NCBI GenBank assembly: GCA_016722075.1
Contig: JADKGW010000001.1
Location: 4,464,001 to 4,528,000 of the forward strand
Origin: Candidatus Kouleothrix ribensis
GTDB lineage: Bacteria > Chloroflexota > Chloroflexia > Chloroflexales > Roseiflexaceae
Reading direction: 5' to 3'
Length of the DNA: 64,000 nt
Positions 36,734-46,458 of the stretch are shown here, in pieces; the first letter of the stretch is position 1; each line of letters starts with the position of its first letter. Under the pieces are notes generated by a model that was given only the letters and a program-made list of their open reading frames with translations, was not told the origin of the DNA and searched no databases. The position numbers were made by a program, and so were the translations under genes.

Positions 36734-36760
36734 CGCTGCGTGGCCGCATGGCTCCGCCCG

Positions 36761-39328
36761 CTACTTAAGGGTCTTCAGCGCCTCTTTGGCGTCGGAGCTG
36801 CCGTTGTCGGCGGCTTTCTGGAAGGCCTTCCGGGCCTCGTCGATCTGTCCGGCATCTTGTAGGGTACGCCCGAGCCCATAGTAGGCATCGGCGTACTCTT
36901 CATTCAGCTCAACCGCGCGCCGAAACGAGCGCTCGGCGTCGGCATACTGTTTAAGCCAGTAGTAGCTCCAGCCCAGCGCGTTATTGGCCGACGACTGCTC
37001 TTCCTTGATCGCCAGCGAATCTTTGAGCACACCAATCGACTCGCGATACTTGATCTCGTCCTTCTGAACGTTGGCCTGATCCTGCAGCACCCAGCCCAGC
37101 CCGGTCAGCGCGTCGACATACTTACTGTTGATCGTGATCGCCTGGCGGAAGTGCTGCTCGGCGGCGGCATAGGCATCTTTCTGCTCATCGCTGCCGAATG
37201 TGAACACGATCGCCTGGTTGCGCTTGGCCCAGCCGAGCCGGGCGCGCACGCTCGGGTTCTTGGGGGCCAGATCGGCAGCCTTGGTCAGCGCCTCAATCGC
37301 CTGCTCGTAATCGGGCTGGGCCTGGCTCTGCAGCACATCGCTCTTGCCGATATAGGCGTCGACATCTTCGGGATTCAGCTCAAGCGCCTTACCGAACTCG
37401 GCCAGCGCGCCGGGGTAGTCGTCGAGGTAGAACAGATTCCAGCCCAGGCCGGCGTGGGTATGGCCATACTGGTCATCGGCGTCGAGCGCACGCTCGAACG
37501 CGGCTCTGGCGCTGTCGTGATCTTCGTTGGCATCGTACAGGTAGCCCTGGTTTGAGTGAAACAGCGCAATCTGGCCCTGGAGATCGATCGCCTGCTGGAA
37601 TGAGTCGATGCCCTGATCGAGCGCGTCTTTGTCGTTGGCCAGCGAGTACTGCTGGTAGAACACGTAGCCGCGCGCGCTGTGGGCCAGCGCCTGGGTCAGG
37701 GCTTCGTCGGCCTTGGCCAGCTCGAGCGCCTTGTCGGCGTCGGCGGCCGCCTCGTCGAGCAGCTGGCCATCGGAGCTTTCGAGCGCCAGGTTGGCCTTGA
37801 TGCCGGCGCGGGTGCCATACGCAACCGACAGCTTATCGTTGAGTGCAATCGCGCGGTTGGCGGTGTCGAGCGCCTCTTGATAGTTGCCCTGATTGCTGAG
37901 CGCCTCGGCCAGCAGCGCCAGTGGCAGCGCAGCCTTGGGCGCCGCCGTGATCGCCGCGCGGGCCTCGGCCTCGGCCGGTTTAGGCTGGTCGCGCAGTGTG
38001 TAGATCAGCGACAGCTGGTTGTGCGCCAGCACGTTGGCCGGGTCGGCCGCCAGCACCTGCTTATACGCGCCGATCGCCTGGTCGAGGCCACCTTTGCGCG
38101 CCAGCGCGGCCTGGCCGTCTTGCAACCCCTGAGCGATGCGCGGGTCGGGCCGGCGCGCGCCGAATACGTCGAACAGCAGGGCCGCGACGATCACCAGCAC
38201 GATCGCGCCGATCGCGATCAGCAGGCCGCGGCGCGAGCCGGCCGGCTTGGCTGCTGGCGCCGGGGTGGCCGGCAGGTTGCCGAAGCCGGCGACGGGCTGT
38301 GGCAGTGGCGTAGCCGGGCGCGCCGCAGCGATCGGCGGGGTGCCGGCCGGCGGAAGGTAGGCGGGGGTCGGCGCACCGACCGGCTGGGTCGGCGGCAATG
38401 GCGGCGTGCTGGCCGGGGGCATGGGCGCAGGCGGGGCCGCCATGCCCTGAGCCGGGCTTAGTGGCCGCTGCTGGGGCGCGAGCGAGCGCGTGCTCAGGCC
38501 GGCGGCCTGCTTTAGCGCGGCCACCAGCTCGCGCGCGGTCGTGAAGCGTGCCTCGGGCCGGCGTGCCAGCGCGCGCATGATCACATCTTCGACTGCCAGC
38601 GGCAGATCGCCGCGGTAATCGCGCGGCGGGCGCGGGGCATACTGCAGCCGCGCAACCAGCATGCCCATGGGCGTGTCGGCCTGAAACGGCACGTTACCGG
38701 TCAGCAGCTCGTAGATCACCACGCCCAGCGCGTAGATATCGGTTGGCGAGCCGACCGTCGGCAGGCCCTGGGCCTGCTCGGGCGACATATACTCGGGTGT
38801 GCCCATCACAGTGCCGGCCACGGTCAGGCCCTGGGTATGCTCGCCGCCACGCGCCAGCCCGAAATCGGTAAGATAGACCCAGCCGCCAGGCTCGGCCATC
38901 ATGTTCGAAGGCTTGATATCGCGGTGGATCATGCCGCAGCTGTGGGCGTAGTCGAGCGCATCGGCCACCTGCTCGATCATCGCCACCGTCTGCGGCACAT
39001 CAAGCGCGCCGCGCTCCTGCACGATCTCTTTGAGGGTTGTGCCCGAGATATACTTCATGGCGATGTAGTTGAAGCCCTGCGCCTCGCCAATCGCATAGAT
39101 CGGCACAATGTGCGGATGCTCGAGCGCGGCGGCGCTGCGGGCCTCGTGCTGGAACCGCTGCACATAGCTTTTGTCGCGCGAGAGCTCGGGCGGCAAGATC
39201 TTGAGCGCCACCGTACGCTGGAGATCGGTCTGGCGGGCCTTATACACCACCGCCATGCCGCCACGCCCAAGCTCGGCCAGGATCTCGAACGGGCCAAGCA
39301 CTTGTCCGGTCAGGTCGATATCGCTCAT
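36761..39328 (-). CDS. Membrane Ser/Thr protein kinase with extracellular TPRs
   Basis: The 855-residue kinase has an N-terminal PknB-type domain: GRGGMAVVY (22-30), the invariant Lys in VALKIL, HRDIKPSNMM, DFGLA and GTPEYMSPEQA. A Pro/Ala-rich linker follows (about 285-360), then a single transmembrane helix (LLIAIGAIVLVIVAALLF, near 370), then about a dozen TPR units to the C-terminus. The TPRs would lie outside the membrane as a sensor or assembly platform, and the kinase inside. The ATG at 39328 follows AGGTGG; a GTG at 39337 is the alternative. Confidence 0.93.
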   Translation of the reverse strand: MSDIDLTGQVLGPFEILAELGRGGMAVVYKARQTDLQRTVALKILPPELSRDKSYVQRFQHEARSAAALEHPHIVPIYAIGEAQGFNYIAMKYISGTTLKEIVQERGALDVPQTVAMIEQVADALDYAHSCGMIHRDIKPSNMMAEPGGWVYLTDFGLARGGEHTQGLTVAGTVMGTPEYMSPEQAQGLPTVGSPTDIYALGVVIYELLTGNVPFQADTPMGMLVARLQYAPRPPRDYRGDLPLAVEDVIMRALARRPEARFTTARELVAALKQAAGLSTRSLAPQQRPLSPAQGMAAPPAPMPPASTPPLPPTQPVGAPTPAYLPPAGTPPIAAARPATPLPQPVAGFGNLPATPAPAAKPAGSRRGLLIAIGAIVLVIVAALLFDVFGARRPDPRIAQGLQDGQAALARKGGLDQAIGAYKQVLAADPANVLAHNQLSLIYTLRDQPKPAEAEARAAITAAPKAALPLALLAEALSNQGNYQEALDTANRAIALNDKLSVAYGTRAGIKANLALESSDGQLLDEAAADADKALELAKADEALTQALAHSARGYVFYQQYSLANDKDALDQGIDSFQQAIDLQGQIALFHSNQGYLYDANEDHDSARAAFERALDADDQYGHTHAGLGWNLFYLDDYPGALAEFGKALELNPEDVDAYIGKSDVLQSQAQPDYEQAIEALTKAADLAPKNPSVRARLGWAKRNQAIVFTFGSDEQKDAYAAAEQHFRQAITINSKYVDALTGLGWVLQDQANVQKDEIKYRESIGVLKDSLAIKEEQSSANNALGWSYYWLKQYADAERSFRRAVELNEEYADAYYGLGRTLQDAGQIDEARKAFQKAADNGSSDAKEALKTLK

Positions 39329-40154
39329 GGGTTCCACCTACTGTGCTGGTGCATTATCACCGCTACTGGGGAAATCTGGGGGCCGGCGGCTCGCCGACCA
39401 CGCGGTTCGTGCCCTTGTTCGTATTCGGTGTGTGCGCGCTCGGAGCAACCGCCGAACAGCGCAGCCGAAAGCCTACCGTGCGGCCGCCGGCAACCCATAC
39501 CGGCCGCGTACCCCGTGATATGTGAAGGGAGACGCGTACCACCCACTAGAAGACGCGCATGCACACCAACAATGTTCCGCGAGCCGCCAGCGGCATGTGG
39601 CCCGAGCGCGGCGATTCGAACGGTACCCGATTGGGAGGCCGGCCCGGCGCTGGCGCAATCGATCTGCGTCATGGCTATAAACGACCATAGGCCTATGGTA
39701 TCGCATACCCAGGGCAGTGTAAATACGCGGAACTGAGGCGGTTAGGGCACAAAGGGCACATCATGCGCCTGGACATGACAGGCTTGCAAGCCGAGCGACC
39801 GCCTCGCACGCCGCTGATGAATATTCTGTAAGAAAAACCGCCAGGCAAACCCGGCTATACCAATATTTTCACCAAATTAGATAAATAAAACGTCATCTTA
39901 CTACTTGCGCGCGTATGGTATCATAGGGCCACAGAGCAATGCCCGCACTCGCATACGACCTGTCCCTCGCACTTCGCGATCACAGCCAGCGAATCTCATT
40001 GGCGGTGGTTTGATGTGCATGCTTTTTGTGGCCGGCGCACCCGACCCTAAACGGCAATGGGCATGGTGTGGGTGTTTACTCCTGCCATAGGGTTATCGTA
40101 CAGCCCGAAACTCATCAAGCGCATGCCACGACGCACGCGCCATAAGGAAGCATT
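39329..40154. other. 826-bp intergenic region, no gene identified
   Basis: This lies between the divergently transcribed kinase and subtilase genes. On the reverse strand GATAAT (about 39346-39351) could be a kinase -10. An AT-richer stretch at 39830-39930 may hold subtilase promoter elements. A 61-codon forward frame at 39905 has no Shine-Dalgarno and is not supported. Confidence 0.4.
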
Positions 40155-43100
40155 ATGGGACGACGGATCACGCTCCTGCTCACAAGCCTAAGCGTCGCCC
40201 TTTTTGCGGCGCTGGCGCCATTTGCCTCGCTGGCCGAGCCAGTGCCGCAGCCCGAAGTCTACCAGCAGCCCGGTGGCCTGCTGGCGTCGCCTGGCCTGCG
40301 GCCGGCGGATGGCCTGGTCACTGCGATGATCGAGCTGAACGATCCACCGGCCGGTGTGGCTGGCAATGCCGGCGGTCAGCAGATCGCCGCCGCGCAGCAG
40401 CAGCTGGTGCTGAGCCTGGCGGCGACCGGCGCGCAGGTGCTGTTTCAGTCTCGGCTGGCCTTCAATGGCGTGGCGGTAGTAGTGCCGGCGAGCCAGCTGG
40501 CCCAGCTACGCGCGCTGCCGAATGTCGCGAGCGTGCGGATCATCCCACCCAAGCTGCCGGTCAGCCGCCTAAGCCCACCCGGCACACCCAGCGCGGCCGT
40601 GGCCGGCGCGATCAGCGGGGCTAGTGGCGCGGGCGTGCGGATCGGCGTGATCGACCGCGGGATCGACTACACGCATGCCGATTTTGGCGGCGCTGGCACG
40701 CCGGCAGCCTACGCGGCTAACGACCCCACGACGATCGAGCCGGGCACGTTCCCAACCGCCAAGGTGATCGGCGGCTACGACCTGGCTGGCGACGCGTACG
40801 ACGCCACTGGTGTGGCCGGCAGCCCCAGCCCCACGCCCGACCCCGACCCGCTCGAGTGTAGCGGTGCGCCCGGCGCGCCGGCCTATGTCGGGCAGGGCAC
40901 CCACCTGGCCGGCCTGATGGCCGGCTATGGCGTCACCAGTAGCGGCGCGGTGTATCGCGGGCCTTACACACCCAGCCCCGACGCCACGATCATGAACGTC
41001 AGCCCCGGCATCGCGCCCGAAGCGCAAATCTACGCGCTGAAGGTGTTCGGCTGCCGTGGCGCCACCACGCTATTGACGGCGGCGATCGAACGTGCGCTCG
41101 ACCCGAACGGCGACGGCGACATGACCGATCAGCTTGATGTGCTGGTCATCTCAGTCGGCACCCCCTTCGGCAGCCCCGATGACCCCGATGCCATTGCGGT
41201 CGATAACGCCGTGCGCGCGGGCGTGGTGGTGATCGTGGCAGCCGGCGATCAGACCAACACATTCTACTCGGTCAACTCGCCGGCCAGCGCACGGCTGGCG
41301 ATCGCGGTAGGCACAACCGACAACAGCAATGGCATCAGCAGCACCTCGGCGCGCGGCCCGGTGCGCGGCAATAGCCTGCTGAAGCCCGACATCGTTGCGC
41401 CGGGCGAGGGCATCCCTTCGGCCGGGCTTGGCAGCGGCATCGCCCCGGCCGTGTTGTCGGGCAGCGCCGCCGCAGCCGCCCAGGTGGCCGGCGCCGCAGC
41501 CATGCTGCGCCAGCTGCACACCGACTGGTCGCCCACGCAGATCAAGGCCGCGCTTATGAATAGCGCCACGCCTACGAGCGCGGCGCCATCGCTCGCGGGC
41601 GCGGGCCGGCTGAATATCACCAGCCTCGACACAATCGGCCTGCTGGCATACAACGCCGACGGTACCGGCGGGGGCCTGTCGTATGGCGCGCCGTGGGTCG
41701 CACACACCACCGTTGCGACGCGCACGCTGACCCTTGCAAACACCGGCCCCGACGAGCAGGTGGTGAGCCTGGCAGCCACGTCGGTAGCTACTGAGACGGG
41801 CGTGACGGTGCAGCTGCCGGGTGGGCCAATCCAGATCGCGCCGCATAGCGCCGTGCAGGCCACGATCGGACTCACGATCGACCCGCAGGCGCTCGACTTC
41901 ACGCCCGACCCGCTGACCGAGCTGAGCCAGGGCGGGCGGGCACGCCACTACCTGGCCGAGCATGGCGGCTACATCCAGGTCATCGGCGCGCGCGGCGGCA
42001 GCGGCACGCGCGTGCGCCCGGCGCACGCGGCACACTTCGCCAGCGTCGATTTCTACCTCGACGAGACACTGCTCGACGGCTCGCTCGACTCGCGCGAGGT
42101 GCAGGAGTATATCAACACCACACCCGGCAGCCACGTCGTCAAGCTGCGCCGCGACGGCTCGGCACCTAACTCGACACCGATCTTCAGCGCCCCGGTCGAA
42201 CTCCAGGACGGGCGCGACTATACGCTGATCATCGTAGGCCGCCCAGGCGCGCTGGGCCTGGTGGTGGTCGATGAGACGATCGCGACGGCGCCGCCAGCCG
42301 GTCAATCGCTCATTCATTATGTCAATGCGAATCGCACCGAACCAAGCTGGAATATTGGCCCGCTGGATGTGTACCTGGATGGGGTGCTGCAAGTAGCAGC
42401 GCTAGAGCCGGGCAGCGCGAGCGCATTTACGCCGATCGCGCCTGGCCAATACGTGGTCGCATTCTTCCGTGCCGGCGCCAACCCGGCCACCGATCGCGCG
42501 GTGGCACGCAAGAGCGTGACGGTGCCGCTCAACGCGGCGGTGCTGGTCGGCACCGGGCGCCACGACGACGACGACAGCGATCTGAGCGACTACGAGCAGC
42601 GCGGGTTTGTCGGCACGAGCGAGATCCGCCTGGGCAGCGCATTGCTGGCCAGCGTGCCCTACCAGGTGTTCCCGATCGCCGCCGCCGAGGCGCGGGGCGA
42701 CAGCGGGCTGATCCTGGCACCAGGCGCGCAGTCGTTCCGCCTGGGCTTGCACAATAGCGGCGCGCGCAACAGCGGCCTGGCGGATGTGCCAGGCCAGCCC
42801 GGCACGCCACACACGCCGCTGGCCAGCGCATTCGAGCTAACCGCAATCAGCCCGCCAATCGCGGCGCTGGCCGCTAACCTGCGCCCGGCCGACCTGCAGT
42901 ACGTGGGGGTGACGAATAGCTACTCGGTGACCCAGAACCTCAATCAGTTCACCTATGTGTATTTTGGCCTCTCCAGCTATGCGCCCTGGTCGACACCCAA
43001 CGAAATTGAGTATCAGGTGTGGATCGACGCGAACCGCGACGGGCGCGACGACTTCGTGCTGCTGAACGGCAGCCTGGGCGAACTGACCGGCGGCCTGGCC

Positions 43101-43688
43101 AATGATGTATTCGTGAATGTGCTGTACCCGCTGAACGCCGACGGCACGGTTGGCACGACCGATCAGTTCATCTTCTGGGGTACGTTCGCCGCGCCGAGCC
43201 AATCGAGCATCGACATGGCGCCATTCAACAGCGCAGTGATGTTCCAGCGCGTGAAGGCCGCCGATCTAGCCCTGCCGATCGACCCGAACAACCCGGCCGG
43301 GCCGCGCGGGCCGACACCGACGAGCTTCTGCTATCGCGTCGAGGCGCGCGCGCGCGCCCAGAACGCGTTCCACGATCTGATCGATCGGGTGCCCGACGCT
43401 ACCGCCGCACCACTGGCAGAGTGTGCCAACCGCAGTGGCGAGCTGTTCTACGACATCCTGAACCCGGCGATTGCACCGATCAACACGACCGATTTCGTGT
43501 TCAGCGCGCCGATCGCCGCCCGCCCGATCTTTGTGGATGTCGATGGCGGCACGATCAGCGGGATGGCGCGGGCCGATGTGCTGGCCGGGCGCGGGGGGGC
43601 ACAGCTGCTGATCTTGCACCATCACAACGCGGCCTTCCCGCAGGCCGAGCTGGTGCCCATCCGCCCGATGCAAATCGGCACGCCGTAA
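40155..43688 (+). CDS. Secreted subtilase-fold protein, probably inactive, with DUF4397 region
   Basis: The 1177-residue exported protein has a Sec signal (LLLTSLSVALFAALAPFASLA). The peptidase S8 fold keeps the Asp (GVIDRGIDYTHADFGG, about 160) and His (GQGTHLAG). The oxyanion Asn is Asp (VAAGDQT) and the GTSMA nucleophile motif reads GSAAAA before QVAGAAAML, so the catalytic Ser is replaced by Ala. A PA/inhibitor-I9-like region precedes it. DUF4397-type beta domains (about 640-810; VDFYLDETLLDG, LDVYLDGVLQ) and further beta-rich repeats follow. It may be a binding or adhesion protein. AAGGAAG precedes the ATG. Confidence 0.85.
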   Translation: MGRRITLLLTSLSVALFAALAPFASLAEPVPQPEVYQQPGGLLASPGLRPADGLVTAMIELNDPPAGVAGNAGGQQIAAAQQQLVLSLAATGAQVLFQSRLAFNGVAVVVPASQLAQLRALPNVASVRIIPPKLPVSRLSPPGTPSAAVAGAISGASGAGVRIGVIDRGIDYTHADFGGAGTPAAYAANDPTTIEPGTFPTAKVIGGYDLAGDAYDATGVAGSPSPTPDPDPLECSGAPGAPAYVGQGTHLAGLMAGYGVTSSGAVYRGPYTPSPDATIMNVSPGIAPEAQIYALKVFGCRGATTLLTAAIERALDPNGDGDMTDQLDVLVISVGTPFGSPDDPDAIAVDNAVRAGVVVIVAAGDQTNTFYSVNSPASARLAIAVGTTDNSNGISSTSARGPVRGNSLLKPDIVAPGEGIPSAGLGSGIAPAVLSGSAAAAAQVAGAAAMLRQLHTDWSPTQIKAALMNSATPTSAAPSLAGAGRLNITSLDTIGLLAYNADGTGGGLSYGAPWVAHTTVATRTLTLANTGPDEQVVSLAATSVATETGVTVQLPGGPIQIAPHSAVQATIGLTIDPQALDFTPDPLTELSQGGRARHYLAEHGGYIQVIGARGGSGTRVRPAHAAHFASVDFYLDETLLDGSLDSREVQEYINTTPGSHVVKLRRDGSAPNSTPIFSAPVELQDGRDYTLIIVGRPGALGLVVVDETIATAPPAGQSLIHYVNANRTEPSWNIGPLDVYLDGVLQVAALEPGSASAFTPIAPGQYVVAFFRAGANPATDRAVARKSVTVPLNAAVLVGTGRHDDDDSDLSDYEQRGFVGTSEIRLGSALLASVPYQVFPIAAAEARGDSGLILAPGAQSFRLGLHNSGARNSGLADVPGQPGTPHTPLASAFELTAISPPIAALAANLRPADLQYVGVTNSYSVTQNLNQFTYVYFGLSSYAPWSTPNEIEYQVWIDANRDGRDDFVLLNGSLGELTGGLANDVFVNVLYPLNADGTVGTTDQFIFWGTFAAPSQSSIDMAPFNSAVMFQRVKAADLALPIDPNNPAGPRGPTPTSFCYRVEARARAQNAFHDLIDRVPDATAAPLAECANRSGELFYDILNPAIAPINTTDFVFSAPIAARPIFVDVDGGTISGMARADVLAGRGGAQLLILHHHNAAFPQAELVPIRPMQIGTP

Positions 43689-43689
43689 A

Positions 43690-45018
43690 CTAGGCGAGCA
43701 GCAGGTCGCGCGCCACTAGGTCGGCGTAGGTCTCGCGGCGCTGGATCAGGCGCGCGGCGCCGCCAGCCACCAGCACCAGCGCCGGGCGCGGCACCTGGTT
43801 GTAGTTGCTGGCCATGCTCAGCGTATAGGCGCCGGCAACCGCCAGCGCCAGCAAGTCGCCCGGCCGCGCTGCCGGCAGGTCGATGTCGCGCAACAGCACA
43901 TCGCCCGACTCGCAGAAGCGCCCGGAGACGTGGACGATCTCCTCAGCCGGCGCGGCAGCGCGGTTGGCCAGCAGCGCGCTGTAGCGCGCGCCATACAACG
44001 CCGGGCGCAGATTGTCGGCCATGCCACCGTCGATATGCAGGTAGCGCGTAGCCGCGCCGGCGCGCTCAGGCGCGAGCGGCTTGGTCGCGATGACCTGGTA
44101 GACGGCGACACCGGCGCGTGCGACGATCGAGCGGCCCGGCTCGATCACCAGCTCCGGCAGCTCTAGCCCGCGCGCGGCGCAGCCCGCAGCCACGGCCGCA
44201 CTGATCGCCGCAACATACGCTGCAAGGTCGGGCTGCGGCTGGTCGGGCATATACGGCACGGCCAGCCCACCACCGGGGCTCAGCGCATGCACCACCAGCC
44301 CGTGCCGGTCACGCAGGCGCGCCGCACAGTCGAGCAGCACACCGATCGCCAGCTCAATCGCGCTATGGTCGAAGATCTGCGAGCCGATATGCGCGTGCAG
44401 GCCGGCCAGCCGCAGCCCCGGCGCGCTGGCCAGGCGCCCGGCCACTGCGTCGAGCGCATCGAGCGGCAGGCCAAACTTCGAGGCGGCCCGGCCGGTCTGA
44501 ATATGGGCATGCGTATCGGCGGCGATGTCGGGCGTCAGCCGCAGCATCACCGGCTGTGGCGCGGCGCGCCCGGCGGTAAGCAGGGCCAGCAGATCGAGCT
44601 CGTCGAGCGAGTCGATCATTATTTTCCCCACGCCAGCTGCGAGCGCCTGCTCGAGCTCAGCGCGCGACTTGGCGTTGCCATGCAGGTGAATGCGCGCGGC
44701 CGGCACGCCAGCACGCAGCGCGACGAACAGCTCGCCGCCCGACACCACATCCAGCCCCAGGCCCTCGGCACAGGCCAGCTGAGCCACTGCGGTATTCAGC
44801 AGGGCTTTACCGGCATAGTGAACCGAACCTGGCCCGCGATAATGGCGCGCCAGCGCAGCACGGTAGCGCCGGCAGCTGTCACGGAAAGTCTGCTCGTCGA
44901 GCAGGTAGAGCGGTGTACCATAGTCCTGGGCCAGCTCGGCCAGGTCGCAGCCGCCGATCACCAGGTGACCGGCGGCGTTGACAGTGGCCGTATCGGGCCA
45001 GAGATGAGCATGCAGCAT
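43690..45018 (-). CDS. lysA: Diaminopimelate decarboxylase
   Basis: LysA decarboxylates meso-diaminopimelate to lysine, the last step of lysine synthesis. The 442-residue protein has the PLP Lys in YAGKALLN (about residue 50), LDVVSGGELFVAL, HGNAKS, the glycine-rich GLHAHIGSQI and EPGRSIV phosphate-binding segments, and a C-terminal CESGDVL carrying the active-site Cys of the neighbouring subunit. It ends one base from the subtilase stop on the opposite strand. Confidence 0.95.
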   Translation of the reverse strand: MLHAHLWPDTATVNAAGHLVIGGCDLAELAQDYGTPLYLLDEQTFRDSCRRYRAALARHYRGPGSVHYAGKALLNTAVAQLACAEGLGLDVVSGGELFVALRAGVPAARIHLHGNAKSRAELEQALAAGVGKIMIDSLDELDLLALLTAGRAAPQPVMLRLTPDIAADTHAHIQTGRAASKFGLPLDALDAVAGRLASAPGLRLAGLHAHIGSQIFDHSAIELAIGVLLDCAARLRDRHGLVVHALSPGGGLAVPYMPDQPQPDLAAYVAAISAAVAAGCAARGLELPELVIEPGRSIVARAGVAVYQVIATKPLAPERAGAATRYLHIDGGMADNLRPALYGARYSALLANRAAAPAEEIVHVSGRFCESGDVLLRDIDLPAARPGDLLALAVAGAYTLSMASNYNQVPRPALVLVAGGAARLIQRRETYADLVARDLLLA

Positions 45019-45051
45019 AAGGCAAACCTATCGTCACGCAGCCCCCGGCGC

Positions 45052-45567
45052 CTACGAGGTCAGCTGCTTGAGCGCCGCCAACGCCGCGTCGTAGTCTGGC
45101 TCTTGGCCGCCGACCGGCACATACTCGGCGTGGCGAATCACGCCGGCCTGATCGACCACAAACACGGCGCGGCTCTCCCAGCGCAGCTCTTTAACGTGCG
45201 TGCCATAGGCATCGCCGAAGCTCATATCGAAGTAATCCGAGCCCATCACGACCTTGTCGATCCCCTCGGCGCCGCACCAGCGCGCCTGGGCGAACGGCAG
45301 GTCGGCGCTGACCGTCAGGATCGACACGCTATCGCCGAGCGCGGCGGCCTCCTGGTTGAAACGGCGGGTCTGCTTTGAGCACACGCCGGTATCGATCGAA
45401 GGGATGACGCTGATCACCAGCGGCTTGCCGGCGAACTGCGCGCTGCTAATCTGGTCCTTGATCTTCCAGAGCGTAAATGGCGGCGCCTGGTCGCCGGGCT
45501 TCAGCTCGGGGCCGACGAGCGTCTTGAGGCCCCAGAAATCGAATGCGTTCGGGCGTTCCTGTGGCAT
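45052..45567 (-). CDS. tpx: Thiol peroxidase (Tpx, atypical 2-Cys peroxiredoxin)
   Basis: The 171-residue peroxiredoxin reduces peroxides with thioredoxin. The peroxidatic Cys is in PSIDTGVCSKQTRRFN and the resolving Cys in ARWCGAEG, the spacing typical of Tpx. The ATG at 45567 follows AAGGAG; the longer frame to 45618 lacks a site. It lies just upstream of lysA on the same strand with a 33-bp gap. Confidence 0.95.
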   Translation of the reverse strand: MPQERPNAFDFWGLKTLVGPELKPGDQAPPFTLWKIKDQISSAQFAGKPLVISVIPSIDTGVCSKQTRRFNQEAAALGDSVSILTVSADLPFAQARWCGAEGIDKVVMGSDYFDMSFGDAYGTHVKELRWESRAVFVVDQAGVIRHAEYVPVGGQEPDYDAALAALKQLTS

Positions 45568-45697
45568 GGATGGTCTCCTTATCAATCGCTTCAGCACTGG
45601 TACGCAGCGCTGCGACATTTGGTTTTCTGCGTTGGGGGTTGGGCATTCTAGAGCGGCGAGGGGGGTTTGTCAAATAGGAGGCGCTGCGCTTGCTTGC

Positions 45698-46085
45698 GGG
45701 GGCTGCGCGCCCCCGTGCCCTGCGGTGGGCTACGCGCCCCCGTGCCCTGCGGTGGGCTACGCGCCCCCGTGCCCCGCGCCCGCCCCACACGGCTCCGGGT
45801 GCTGCGCGCCCCCGTGCCCCGCGCCCGCCTCACACGGCTCCGGGGGCTACGCGCCCCGTGCCCCGCGCCCGCCTCACACGGCTCCGGGGGCTACGCGCCC
45901 CCGTGCCCCGCGCCCGCCTCACACGGCTCCGGGGGCTACGCGCCCCCGTGCCCCGCGGCAGGGGCCGCCGCCGGCCTCCGAGACACGCGGGGGCTACGCG
46001 CCCCCGTGCCCCGCGACAGGGGCCGCCACCGGCCTCCGAGACACGCATGCGGGGGCTACGCGCCCCCGTGCCCCGCGGCAGGGGC
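45698..46085. repeat. GC-rich tandem array of nine hairpin units
   Basis: Nine copies share a core of the type GGGGGCTACGCGCCCCCGTG. Each can fold into a GGGGGC/GCCCCC stem. Spacers are of two types: CGCCTCACACGGCTCC-like (earlier copies) and CAGGGGCCGCCGCCGGCC-like (later copies). The tract is open in several frames only because it is stop-poor; no start signal or protein family supports coding. Confidence 0.85.
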
Positions 46086-46249
46086 CGCCGCCGGCCCCTG
46101 CACCCCACCGCCGGGGTTTCACCCCGGACCCCTTAAAGCAGGCTATCTCATTTGGTTTGCCTATGGATCATGCCTTGGGGCACAGAACAACGTGCGGGTG
46201 CGCCCTGGGGCATGTGCGCAGTGCGTACTCGCTGGTACAACGTTACGTG

Positions 46250-46395
46250 CCGGAGGGGTTTTAGGGGAACCGGCTCGGTTCCCCTAATCGGGGGCACGGG
46301 GGCGAAGCGCCCCGGAGAGCCTATGCTAGGGGCACGGGGGGCGCAGCGCCCCGGAGAGCCTATGCTAGGGGCACGGGGGCGCAGCGCCCCAACAA
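46250..46395. repeat. Second hairpin array, inverted relative to the first
   Basis: Three copies of GGGGCACGGGGGCG(A/C)AGCGCCCC, two of them separated by GGAGAGCCTATGCTA, are inverted relatives of the nine-unit array. The stretch begins with a 24-nt sequence (46250-46273) that recurs exactly, inverted, at 8403-8426, and a 10-bp hairpin (46263-46272 with 46276-46285). Confidence 0.75.
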
Positions 46396-46458
46396 ACTTT
46401 GGTATACTACCCGCCAGGACTCACGAGCGCGCCCGAACGGGCGCACGAGGTATGCACC

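Noticed and set aside
39905..40090. 61-codon frame upstream of the subtilase gene
   Set aside because: No ribosome-binding site, no recognisable domain, and codon use unlike neighbouring genes.
45667..46287. Long open frames (up to about 206 codons) across the GC-rich array
   Set aside because: All are repeats of hairpin units open in several frames on both strands, with Arg/Pro/Ala low complexity, no ribosome-binding site and no family similarity.
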